Origin: Bin80 sp965220935
GTDB taxonomy: Bacteria > Bacteroidota > Rhodothermia > Rhodothermales > Bin80
DNA: 64,000 nt
Direction: 5' to 3'
Assembly: GCA_965220935.1 (NCBI GenBank)
Contig: OZ244857.1
Location: 434,001 to 498,000 of the forward strand
The position numbers were made by a program, and so were the translations under genes. Below, piece after piece: positions 1 to 8,288 of the stretch. Numbering within the stretch: position 1 is the stretch's first letter; every line of letters starts with the position of its first letter. The notes under the pieces are model-generated. The model did no database searches and was not told the origin of the DNA. It worked only from the letters and a program-made list of their open reading frames with translations.

Positions 1-2
1 TA

Positions 3-176
3 GATCTGGAAGATCTTCAGAAAAGATACGGCTACAATTTGGCTCAGCAGAGGCAGGACAAAATCTTTACAATGGAGTTAAACGGACTCATCAATTACAA
101 TGAAAAATTCATATCTCTTACCGATAGAGGAAAACACATCTGCGATCAAATTACGCAACAATTATGGCCAGAATGA
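3..176 (+). CDS. 3' end of a HemW/HemN-like radical SAM protein (partial)
   Basis: The open frame enters from outside the window and ends at TGA 174-176, leaving 57 residues. The tail reads DLEDLQKRYGY ... LNGLINYNEKFISLTDRGKH, which matches the C-terminal winged-helix-like end of oxygen-independent coproporphyrinogen oxidase-like proteins (HemW, a heme chaperone): a short helix, then 'GLI', a short strand, 'ISLTDRGK' and a final helix. The radical SAM core with its CxxxCxxC motif would lie upstream of the window, so the assignment rests on the tail alone. Another radical SAM protein with the same tail is possible. Confidence 0.55.
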   Translation, partial: DLEDLQKRYGYNLAQQRQDKIFTMELNGLINYNEKFISLTDRGKHICDQITQQLWPE

Positions 177-498
177 ATGCGATCAACATGAATCATCTTT
201 TTCAATTCATTAGAATTCTCCAGTCTTTATGAATTCTTAGTATCCAGAACATCATGACAAATAGTGACAAGTATGATGGATTTGCGTAATTTAAGCCAGA
301 GAGGTGCTATACCTAGACATGAAGATCATAAATACATCAAGTTGTTTTATCACTGGTTTGCCAACACTATCGTCATATCAAGTTAACATTTTCGGAAATG
401 TATTCCCCAACATGGCAAAGGCAGTTGGGCCGCCCGTGTGCTTTTAGAATGCTTCAAATTTCTCATCAACGTTTATTCATAAAATACTATTAACTAAG
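177..498. other. Intergenic gap, no gene seen
   Basis: AT-rich, 322 bp between the hemW-like stop and the BNR protein start. I see no convincing open frame, tRNA or strong hairpin. It presumably carries the promoter of the downstream gene, but I cannot mark the promoter elements with confidence. Confidence 0.5.
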
Positions 499-3400
499 AT
501 GGAAAAAGCGTCAAAGATTAGCCGAGATATCATATTTGTTTGCCTCAGCTGTGTGCTGGTAGGCATCACAATTTTACGAATTTCTACGATTCCTAGTAGT
601 CAAACCTCACATCCTGTATCCGAGATTCGATCCGAAAAATCGAAATATCTCAAGGATCCGCTTGGGTATCCAGACAAGTTCAATGAATATTTTAGAGAGG
701 CTGTAGGAGTGGACCAAGGCTACACTCCTTATCCTCAAGGCTATCAGATTCAGCAGTATCAGGAAGCGCTCTTTAAAAATGCTAAAAGGGGAAGGTCGTC
801 TGTGGAATTGGCATGGGTTGAGCGCGGACCAGGCAATGTTGGAGGACGATCGCGAGCGGTGATCCATGATCCAAGTGATCCGACGCTCAATACCTGGTTT
901 GTTGCTTCTGTTGGCGGTGGAGTATGGAGAGGACAGCGATCAACTCAATTTGGATTAGACAAAATTAACTGGGAATCACTCACGGATGATTTACCTTCTC
1001 TTGCGGCCACAACACTGGCCATGTCTGAAAACAATCCAAATGTGATGTATGTCGGAACAGGAGAGGGATTCGGCAATGTTGACGCATCAGGTGGAACGGG
1101 TATATTTAGAACCAATGATCGTGGAGTGACATGGACTCATCTACCCGCCACAGCAAATCCTCAGTCAACTGATTGGCGCTATGTGAATCGGCTGATCGTG
1201 CATCCTGATAATCCAGACATCGTGGTTGCAGTGACCAATACTGGAATTTTTCGTACCGAAAACGGAGGACAATCATTTTCCAAAGTCTATTCTTCAACAG
1301 AACGAGTTCAGGATTTGAAAGCCCACCCGTCAGATTTTAATATTCAATATGCTACTGTTAATTCAACGGCAATCCTGCGCTCAAGCGATGGCGGAAAGAC
1401 TTGGGAGACGTCGTTTGATTTTTTTCGATACCCGCCTAATCGAATAGAGGTAGCCATTTCACAATCAAATCCTAATGTAATCTGGGCGTCGGTCTATGGT
1501 TCTGGTAGTCCAAGACTTGCTGAACTTTTTGGTGGACTAATCACATACCCTATATCAGATCTTTATCGCTCCGTAGATGGAGGGCAGACATGGAGATATA
1601 TAGAGCCATCACGATCCACTGAGCAATTTGACACTGCATTTCTTGGGGGACAGGGTTGGTACAATAATACGATTTTAGTTGATCCGTTTTCTCCTGATAT
1701 GATCTACATTGGTGGAGTGGAAATGTTTAAGGCTTCAATTGATAGTGGTAGACCCGTAGAAGAGTCTTCAATTGGGGTAGTGACTGGCTTCAATAGCACG
1801 GCTGACTATATTAATTTTGTGTCATTTAGGGGCTCAGCAGGCGGGGGTCGATTAGCGGTTGGGTATATTGATGAAGCCAGTGATGTTGAGGATGTCACGG
1901 TCGATGACATGGTGTCAGTAGAAGTTAGGTTTGGACCAGGTCTCACACAAAAGGCGCACCGGTTTACTGTTGATCCAAGCGGAGGGGCTAGTGGCGATGG
2001 AGGTGCTGGAATATCAATTCGTGACTATCTGTATGCAGACTACATAGATGTACCATTTCAAGTATGGGATGTTGAGAATAATCGTCAGTTAATGATCTCA
2101 TTCAGAGATCAAGGTAGCGATGGTGAGTGGTCTTTAATTGCACAAAATACTAGTGGACCTGGAAATACACAATCTCGTGAATATCTTTTTATCTCCAAGT
2201 ATGCCTATAATGCCACAGCGCCTCATCCTGATCTCTCTACAATGGGCGGTGTGCGCAATGGATTGCTGTATTTCTTCTGGCCAACCCTTGATACTGACGG
2301 GCCAATTTGGAATCCTAACTCTCCACTACCTGGAATTATTAATATTGATTTCAGGCGGGGAATGCAACTCACAGAAATAGGGACAATTCAGCTTTGGGAG
2401 GAGGCATCGGATAAAGTTCATGTAGATCACCATGCTCTGGTTGCTGTACCAGATGGGAGCAACAATTTTCATATCCTCAATGCCAATGATGGGGGGATTG
2501 CATACTCTCAGAACAGCGGGAAAAGTTGGAAGGAAGGCGATGAAGCTGCAGGCATGAATACGTCACAGTTTTATGATGCAACCAAGCGCCCAGGTTTGGA
2601 TGCCTATATTGGTGGAACTCAAGATAATAGTACTTGGATATCACGAGTTAATCCTAACAGCGAAAGTGTTTGGAGGGGAGTATTAGGTGGAGATGGATTT
2701 GATGTGATATGGAAGAGCCCAGACTCTCTAATGGGAACATCTCAATTTAATATGATCTCGCGTTCACTTGACGGGGGTAGATCTTGGGAGGATGCAGATG
2801 ATTTTCCCAACAATTGGAATGGACAATTTTTGACGACACTTGGATGGACACTTAAATCGGGAGAGGCGGTCTTCACGTATTCCCCCGAGGCTGGCGCAAT
2901 ACGATCACTTGATTTTGGTGCATCTTGGCATCAGTTGTATCCAGATTGGACTCCATTGGAGAGGAGAACATCTGGAGCTAAGTTACGCGTGTCGTTGGCG
3001 GATCCATCAGTTGTGTGGTATGGTAGCTTCGTTATCGCACCGGGGGTTCCAGGGAATCTCCATGTTTCCGAAGATGCATTAAACTCCATCTCAAAAGTCA
3101 GGACCCGTGAAGTGAATATTCCAGAGTCAGCTCCAGTATCATCAATCAGTGGTGTTGCAACACATCCACTTAATCGTGCTACCGCCTATATTATGTTTTC
3201 TGCATGGTGCCAACCCAAGCTATTTCGAACCGAAGATCTTGGGAGATCATGGGAACATCTTTCGGGGTTTCCTGAGGACAGGCCTCCGGATTCAACGGCG
3301 CCATGCCCTGGAAGCGACAATGGATTCCCTGATGCCCGAGTCTGGGATCTGGAGGTATTCCCACAAATTCCGTGGGTGATGTGGGCTGCTACCGACATCG

Positions 3401-3855
3401 GAATCTTTGAGTCCCGCAATCGTGGTGAAACATGGGAGTATGCTGACAATGGATTGCCTGCCGTGAGTGTCTGGAGAATCCGAATTGTCGATGATGAAGT
3501 CATTTTAGCCACTCATGGGCGTGGTGTGTGGACGCTACCCATTGATCAAGTGCAGACCCATGTGACACAAGACGCAGTTGAACTTCCAGATTCGTTTGAG
3601 CTACTTGCTAATTATCCAAATCCATTCAATCCTACGACATCAATTTCTTTTAGGGTGGCTAATAATAGCCACATACGTATAGCCGTGTTTGATGTGTTAG
3701 GCCGTAAGGTTGCTACACTGGTTGATCAACCGTTTGAAAAAGGAAGTCATCAGATTCAGTGGGATGCATCTAGTGTCAGCAGTGGGCAGTATATCTACAG
3801 GATGGAGGCTGATGGCAAAGTGATTGGAGCCCGATCAATGATCTTGATCAAGTAG
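499..3855 (+). CDS. Giant secreted BNR/sortilin-type beta-propeller protein with C-terminal sorting domain
   Basis: 1118 residues. A hydrophobic segment at about residues 10-27 acts as signal or signal anchor. The body holds repeated Asp-box/BNR signatures (SSDGGKTWE, SVDGGQTWR, SLDGGRSWE, NRGETWE) typical of VPS10/sortilin-like or glycosyl-hydrolase-type propellers. A middle insert without Asp boxes (about residues 430-640) is glycine-rich and may be a separate domain. The last ~85 residues begin with LLANYPNPFNP and end in a beta-sandwich (FDVLGRKVATL ... SSGQYIYRMEADG), the FlgD-like or type IX secretion-type sorting domain common in Bacteroidota, Ignavibacteria and Rhodothermota. It is probably exported to the cell surface or beyond. 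The propeller ligand or catalytic role cannot be told from sequence. ATG 499 is taken as start because it directly precedes the basic and hydrophobic signal. Confidence 0.85.
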   Translation: MEKASKISRDIIFVCLSCVLVGITILRISTIPSSQTSHPVSEIRSEKSKYLKDPLGYPDKFNEYFREAVGVDQGYTPYPQGYQIQQYQEALFKNAKRGRSSVELAWVERGPGNVGGRSRAVIHDPSDPTLNTWFVASVGGGVWRGQRSTQFGLDKINWESLTDDLPSLAATTLAMSENNPNVMYVGTGEGFGNVDASGGTGIFRTNDRGVTWTHLPATANPQSTDWRYVNRLIVHPDNPDIVVAVTNTGIFRTENGGQSFSKVYSSTERVQDLKAHPSDFNIQYATVNSTAILRSSDGGKTWETSFDFFRYPPNRIEVAISQSNPNVIWASVYGSGSPRLAELFGGLITYPISDLYRSVDGGQTWRYIEPSRSTEQFDTAFLGGQGWYNNTILVDPFSPDMIYIGGVEMFKASIDSGRPVEESSIGVVTGFNSTADYINFVSFRGSAGGGRLAVGYIDEASDVEDVTVDDMVSVEVRFGPGLTQKAHRFTVDPSGGASGDGGAGISIRDYLYADYIDVPFQVWDVENNRQLMISFRDQGSDGEWSLIAQNTSGPGNTQSREYLFISKYAYNATAPHPDLSTMGGVRNGLLYFFWPTLDTDGPIWNPNSPLPGIINIDFRRGMQLTEIGTIQLWEEASDKVHVDHHALVAVPDGSNNFHILNANDGGIAYSQNSGKSWKEGDEAAGMNTSQFYDATKRPGLDAYIGGTQDNSTWISRVNPNSESVWRGVLGGDGFDVIWKSPDSLMGTSQFNMISRSLDGGRSWEDADDFPNNWNGQFLTTLGWTLKSGEAVFTYSPEAGAIRSLDFGASWHQLYPDWTPLERRTSGAKLRVSLADPSVVWYGSFVIAPGVPGNLHVSEDALNSISKVRTREVNIPESAPVSSISGVATHPLNRATAYIMFSAWCQPKLFRTEDLGRSWEHLSGFPEDRPPDSTAPCPGSDNGFPDARVWDLEVFPQIPWVMWAATDIGIFESRNRGETWEYADNGLPAVSVWRIRIVDDEVILATHGRGVWTLPIDQVQTHVTQDAVELPDSFELLANYPNPFNPTTSISFRVANNSHIRIAVFDVLGRKVATLVDQPFEKGSHQIQWDASSVSSGQYIYRMEADGKVIGARSMILIK

Positions 3856-4310
3856 AGATAAATCATAATTAGGATTCCTTGTTTAGTTTTCAGGGCGAGA
3901 TGCATGCTTGAAGATGACGGATGTGGATCGCATCTGCAAAAATTCATAAATGCACCATCGTGATGGGCCCTGCTGATTGATTAGAATGTGGAATCTTTTT
4001 TGCAATAGAGCGAAATCACATGATAGTCTCTGAAAACCTTTAGATTTAGGTCAAAGAATACAAGAAGTCAAAAACATGATCCTTGAGACTGTCTCATTTG
4101 TCAGTCTTTTATGCTGATAAATGGAAGATATGATTTAATCCGTAGATGGCCATCAACTCGCAGGATCAATGACTCTTTGACAAACATGGACTAAAATTAA
4201 TGTCATAGATCTGAATGATTCAGATGACTTTTTAAAACTTATACTTAAATTTTGAACAGGATTGATACACAATACGTTCAACACTCTCATTCTAACCTAA
4301 ACCATAATAA
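3856..4310. other. Intergenic gap, no gene seen
   Basis: 455 bp of AT-rich sequence with frequent stops in all frames. No tRNA, repeat or mobile-element end recognised. Confidence 0.5.
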
Positions 4311-4946
4311 ATGCTTCTCTATATCACCTGTGTAGTTACCCTCGTCCTTTATGTCATCATCGTGCATCACATCTCTACTGCAGCACGAGAACGGCGTATT
4401 ATAGCAGTCCAAGCTTCATTGCGGCGCGAGATGCATCTACTCAAGAAAGAATGTGATCTTGGACTTAGCAGTTTGAGAACTGAATTTGAAGCCCGAATGA
4501 TGCTGATGGAAACAAGGATGAATCATATAGAGGATCATGTGGATAGTGTGACGAACAGGTACTCCTTTCCAATTAAGGACCAATCAAAGCCTGCCTTGCA
4601 GTTTGACCAAAAACTGTTACAGATGCAGGGCTTACTGAGCACTCAGTCTGTTTCCAAAAGCGAGATCATCAACGCTTCTTCAACGGTTGATCATTCTATT
4701 CATGACGGATTTTTCTTGAGTATAAGTGCAACCGAACCCCCAACCATGGAGGTTTCTGGCACAAATAATCTTGATGAGATACAACCCGTTTCTGGTTTGC
4801 TAACCTCTTCTTCTTTCAAGATTCGCTACACGGTACCACATCAATTTTCTGCTCACAACTGGCTCATTACTGACCGACCAAGCGTTCATGAGACACATAA
4901 TCATCGTGTTGATGGCCTTGACTTTGCTACCGAGGTGCTCAAGTGA
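4311..4946 (+). CDS. Small membrane-anchored coiled-coil protein, unknown function
   Basis: 211 residues, not recognised. Residues 1-20 are strongly hydrophobic (LLYITCVVTLVLYVIIV) and look like an N-terminal membrane anchor. Residues ~25-85 are rich in R, E, K, L and M with heptad-like spacing (RREMHLLKKECDLGLSSL), suggesting a cytoplasmic or periplasmic coiled coil. The remainder is low in hydrophobics and probably disordered. The last 59 bp overlap the 5' end of the next gene (DUF192 lipoprotein) in another frame, so either translation is coupled or the true stop of this gene has drifted. Whether it is expressed is uncertain, but the composition is coding-like. Confidence 0.55.
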   Translation: MLLYITCVVTLVLYVIIVHHISTAARERRIIAVQASLRREMHLLKKECDLGLSSLRTEFEARMMLMETRMNHIEDHVDSVTNRYSFPIKDQSKPALQFDQKLLQMQGLLSTQSVSKSEIINASSTVDHSIHDGFFLSISATEPPTMEVSGTNNLDEIQPVSGLLTSSSFKIRYTVPHQFSAHNWLITDRPSVHETHNHRVDGLDFATEVLK

Positions 4947-5343
4947 GCCTGAAGAACTTCCCGTTGGAACACTTGATTTTGTAAGTGACACAGGAGATAT
5001 CATTCGTAGCATTGAGGTAGAGTTTGCAGAGGACGAAGAATCTCGGGCAACAGGGCTCATGCATCGAAGACAGCTTTCGTTAAGTCAAGGAATGCTGTTT
5101 ATTTTTCCTTCCCCAGACTCGCTCAGTTTTTGGATGGCAAATACGCCAATTCCTCTGGATATTATATTTATAGGATCAGATTCCAGCATCGTCAATATTG
5201 CTAAGAGGACGACACCACTATCCCGTGAATTTATTCAATCTACCGATCTTGCTCAATACGTCGTTGAAGTTCGAGGAGGGTTCACAGATCGGTTCAACAT
5301 TGATACATCAAATAGAATTAGGTGGGCTAAGATGATCCAATAG
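4888..5343 (+). CDS. DUF192 family lipoprotein (first of a tandem pair)
   Basis: 151 residues. The N-terminus is a lipoprotein signal (IIIVLMALTLLPRC, lipobox LLPRC) so the protein should be lipid-anchored. Residues ~30-150 form a DUF192 domain: VEFAEDEESRATGLMHRR, SQGMLFIFPSPD, FWMANTPIPLDIIFI, the family's characteristic 'W-M-x-N-T-x-I-P-L-D-x-x-F' block, and a C-terminal YVVEVRGGF. The family's biochemical role is not established. It overlaps the preceding gene by 59 bp and is followed 25 bp later by a paralogue, indicating a tandem duplication. Confidence 0.85.
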   Translation: MRHIIIVLMALTLLPRCSSEPEELPVGTLDFVSDTGDIIRSIEVEFAEDEESRATGLMHRRQLSLSQGMLFIFPSPDSLSFWMANTPIPLDIIFIGSDSSIVNIAKRTTPLSREFIQSTDLAQYVVEVRGGFTDRFNIDTSNRIRWAKMIQ

Positions 5344-5368
5344 TAAAGTCCATAGTCTGTGTTACTCA

Positions 5369-5866
5369 ATGAATCTGCCAATTATTCGCCTGCTGTGTCT
5401 AGTTTGTCTGGGAATTTCCTGCCAGAATTCCTCAGATCCCGCCCCTGTGTCACCCGAAATACCATTCAGAATTGATGGTTCATTTGATATCGTTCGGGCG
5501 GGTGAATTGATCATGACACTAAGCATTGAGATTGCAGATACCGACTCTCTCCGAGAGAGGGGGATGATGCAACGAACCTCCTTTCCACCAGAATCGGGCA
5601 TGCTATTTTTGTTTGATGCACCACAGATTCGCCAATTTTGGATGGGAAATACGCCAATCCCTCTAGATTTGATTTTTATTTCCTCTGATTCAACAGTGGT
5701 TGATATTTCCAAATATGCCCGACCCTATTCTGATGAGCCAATCATTAGCAGTGCTCCCGCTCAGTTCGTGCTTGAAGTACCTGCGGGTTTTGCAGATATT
5801 CAAGGAATTGTTGAGGGAGATAAAGTTCGGTGGATCCGTAATGATAGCCTGAGGCTCATTCGTTGA
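5369..5866 (+). CDS. DUF192 family lipoprotein (second of a tandem pair)
   Basis: 165 residues with a signal and lipobox (LCLVCLGISC). It carries the same DUF192 landmarks as its neighbour: SLRERGMMQR, ESGMLFLFDAP, FWMGNTPIPLDLIFISSDS and QFVLEVPAGF. It is clearly paralogous to the upstream gene but well diverged, so the duplication is old. The pair is probably co-transcribed. Function unknown beyond the family. Confidence 0.85.
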   Translation: MNLPIIRLLCLVCLGISCQNSSDPAPVSPEIPFRIDGSFDIVRAGELIMTLSIEIADTDSLRERGMMQRTSFPPESGMLFLFDAPQIRQFWMGNTPIPLDLIFISSDSTVVDISKYARPYSDEPIISSAPAQFVLEVPAGFADIQGIVEGDKVRWIRNDSLRLIR

Positions 5867-5957
5867 GGTCCGTTTGATACATCTATTCAAAATTAGAGTT
5901 CTGTCGTCAAGAATGAGACTCCTCTGAATTTCAAATTCCCACTTATAATTGTTCAGA

Positions 5958-6944
5958 ATGTCTTCAAATTCTGCACCAAGAAATAAAACTCTTAGGTGTA
6001 CGCCAGAGGAGTTGTCTGAGTTATCTGAACTGATTCTGCCCATAGACGGTGCGGTCACTTTCGGGGATATCTGCGGGCAACTGATCTGCGGTGACTTCCA
6101 TGATATTGCTGGTTATTTTCCTGAGCAATTCATTGATTTGCTGATCCTAGATCCTCCTTACAACCTCACGAAGAACTTTAATGGGAATCTATTCAGAAAA
6201 TTGGATGATCAGCAGTATGTTACCTGGTTTCGGGAAGTCACAGAACTGCTTGTTCCGATGATGAAACCAGATGCTACTGCTTATGTGTGTTCTGACTGGA
6301 TGACATCTGTGGTCATTCTTCCTGTTCTTAAGGATTACTTCAGTGTTCGCAATCGGATTACATGGGAGAGAGAAAAAGGAAGGGGCGCAAAACGGAACTG
6401 GAAAAATAATACAGAAGATATCTGGTTTTGCACCAAATCCGAGGATTATTATTTTAATGTGGACATTGTTAAGCTTAAACGCAGAGTGTTGGCTCCTTAT
6501 CGGGATAAGGGAGCGCCAAAAGATTGGACTGAGGAGTCTGATGGAAACTATCGGCTGACACATCCATCCAATATATGGACGGATATAACCGTGCCTTTCT
6601 GGTCTATGCCTGAAAACACCACTCACCCTACACAAAAACCAGAAAAATTATTTGCAAAATTGATTTTAGCCAGCACAAAAGACGGTGACTGTGTCTTTGA
6701 TCCATTTGTGGGAAGTGGTACCTCATGTGTGGTTGCAGAAAAACTTCATAGAAAATGGTGTGGAATTGACATTAATAGGGAATACCTGTGTTGGGCAAAA
6801 AAACGCATCACCGATGCCCACCATCATCCTACCATTCAGGGATATTCTGATGGAGTTTTCTGGGAGAGAAACTCATCACCCCAACCATCAACAGCATTGA
6901 CTGCAGAGCAATACCAAGATCCTTCTCAGTTGACTCTTTTCTAA
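5958..6944 (+). CDS. Beta-class DNA methyltransferase (adenine-N6 or cytosine-N4), type II
   Basis: 328 residues from ATG 5958; an in-frame TTG lies three codons upstream, but the ATG is preferred. The catalytic motif IV D65PPY comes first, followed by the target-recognition region, then the SAM-binding motif I D248PFVGSGT near the C-terminus and a GIDIN acidic loop. This order (IV before I) defines the beta class of amino-methyltransferases. HPTQKPEKL is a standard block before motif I. The stop codon overlaps an ATG (TAATG at 6942-6946) that begins the relic of a restriction gene, so this was the M half of a type II system. The recognition sequence cannot be read from the protein. The methylase itself looks intact and may now act as an orphan. 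Confidence 0.85.
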   Translation: MSSNSAPRNKTLRCTPEELSELSELILPIDGAVTFGDICGQLICGDFHDIAGYFPEQFIDLLILDPPYNLTKNFNGNLFRKLDDQQYVTWFREVTELLVPMMKPDATAYVCSDWMTSVVILPVLKDYFSVRNRITWEREKGRGAKRNWKNNTEDIWFCTKSEDYYFNVDIVKLKRRVLAPYRDKGAPKDWTEESDGNYRLTHPSNIWTDITVPFWSMPENTTHPTQKPEKLFAKLILASTKDGDCVFDPFVGSGTSCVVAEKLHRKWCGIDINREYLCWAKKRITDAHHHPTIQGYSDGVFWERNSSPQPSTALTAEQYQDPSQLTLF

Positions 6945-7037
6945 TGAAATCAAGGGCATAAGACGACCACGGATGCCAGTGCGGACGGCTTCGCTCATGT
7001 TCTCAGTTGACTCTTTTCTAATGAAATCAAGGGCATA
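6923..7037. repeat. Perfect 38-bp direct repeat with 39-bp spacer at the M/R gene junction
   Basis: The 38-bp stretch at 6923-6960 (starting TTCTCAGTTGAC, ending AAGGGCATA) is repeated exactly at 7000-7037. It covers the last codons of the methyltransferase, its stop and the start of the endonuclease gene. The 39-bp spacer (6961-6999) is unrelated in sequence and relatively GC-rich. The 77-bp period is not a multiple of three, so the event shifts the endonuclease frame. Confidence 0.9.
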
Positions 7038-7673
7038 GTATAAAAGTAGCCAATGCAATTAAAGATTATCTAAACTCATTAGGTAATTCTTTTCCTCCAG
7101 AAATCACCACTAGCACCAGAGCAATCGGGGATGCACTACAATTTCAGGTATCTCAAAAATTAGAATCCTTTCTTGGAAAATGGTGTCAGGAGTATTCAAG
7201 TGAATTTGCGCGCCGAGCCATGGCCTTCACTGATATCGAAGGGATCTACCAATAGTAGATGTAAAGACACATCGAGAAGATACTCAGTTTAATAGGCCTA
7301 ATCTTACTTCAGTCGAAAGATTATCGCGCCTATATGAGTCAGATATAAATGTATTCTCGCTCATTATGATAAAGTATTCTGTTGAACAGTCCAGAGTAAT
7401 TATTTCATATGTGTTTTTCGTTCCTATTGAATTTCTCGGTTGGGAGTGTCTCACGATCGGTGCACTTGGATGGGGGCAAATTCAGATTGCTAATGCAAAT
7501 AATATCAGGCTTCTACTCAAGAATTCAAGGCGTGATTGGATGCTACAGTTATGTGATGCGATGATGGTATTTTACTCAAGAGAAATTGAGAAAATTACCG
7601 ACAGAATTACACGTTTTGAAAAAATCAAAACATTTTGGCAAAACAAGGCGGATATATGGATAAATAGCTTATA
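6944..7673 (+). pseudogene. Broken type II restriction endonuclease gene (partner of the upstream methylase)
   Basis: The start ATG 6944 overlaps the methylase stop but runs into TAA after five codons because of the 38-bp duplication. A coherent protein then reads from about 7040 (IKVANAIKDYLNSLG ... FTDIEGI), stops at TAG 7253, and continues in the next frame from 7249 (PIVDVKTHREDTQFNRP) to TAG 7673. The DVKTH block fits the (D/E)xK half of the PD-(D/E)xK nuclease core, and the gene position right behind a type II methylase supports the call. Conserved-looking stretches follow (WECLTIGALGWGQIQIAN, SRRDWMLQLCDAMM). Two frame breaks make an active enzyme unlikely. I cannot assign the recognition family. 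Confidence 0.75.
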
Positions 7674-7831
7674 GTATCCAACGGGTGATCCGTGGTAAAC
7701 CGCCATAGAAGAAGAGAAACTTTTAGGTGAAGGAGGTTACCATCTATTGGCATGCGCCGTCATGAAATATCAGAGAAATACAATAAGATTCAAGGCTGTC
7801 CTTAATCAAATTAAGTATGAAAATTCTGGGT

Positions 7832-8164
7832 TTAGAGTCCGAATGACTCTCCACATGCACATGTTCTTGATGCCTGTGGGTTGGAAAAATGAAATCCTTT
7901 TCCATCTAAGCCATCAGTAAAATCTAATTCAGTGCCTTCAAGATAAAGTTTACTCCTATGATCTACAACAATGGGTAATCCTACGAGGTCTAATTGCGTG
8001 TCTCCGTCTCTCACCTCAGTATCCCAACCCAAATCATACGTCAAACCCGAACACCCACCCTGAATCACAGCAAGACGAACATACGCTGTAGTAAGATCTA
8101 TATTTTCAAGCTCTGCCACAGCTCGAATTTGTTTGCCTGCTCGTTTTGTAATTGATAAGATCAT
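7832..8164 (-). CDS. A-type Fe-S carrier (IscA/SufA/HesB family)
   Basis: 110 residues from the ATG whose complement is at 8162-8164; an upstream in-frame start would add an unlikely 16-residue extension. The three conserved cysteines of the A-type carrier family are visible: one in QGGCSGLTYDL and two in the C-terminal CACGESF. These proteins bind a [2Fe-2S] or [4Fe-4S] cluster and pass it to apo-targets. The gene is divergent from the sufBCD-SE operon across a 124-bp spacer and probably serves the same SUF machinery. Confidence 0.9.
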   Translation of the reverse strand: MILSITKRAGKQIRAVAELENIDLTTAYVRLAVIQGGCSGLTYDLGWDTEVRDGDTQLDLVGLPIVVDHRSKLYLEGTELDFTDGLDGKGFHFSNPQASRTCACGESFGL

Positions 8165-8288
8165 CAGAAAATTATAAGTGATTATGTTTAGGTAAGGGAA
8201 CGAATAAAACAATTGAGGGTTTACATCAATTCCTAATGACTCAGGTGGCTGTCTCTTACAACTGGTAACTCAATTTGCTCCCAATGCT
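8165..8288. promoter_or_regulatory. Divergent promoter region between the A-type carrier and sufB
   Basis: A 124-bp AT-rich spacer lies between two divergently transcribed Fe-S assembly units, so it must hold promoters for both. I cannot point to a definite operator (IscR, RirA or Fur type). Confidence 0.4.
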
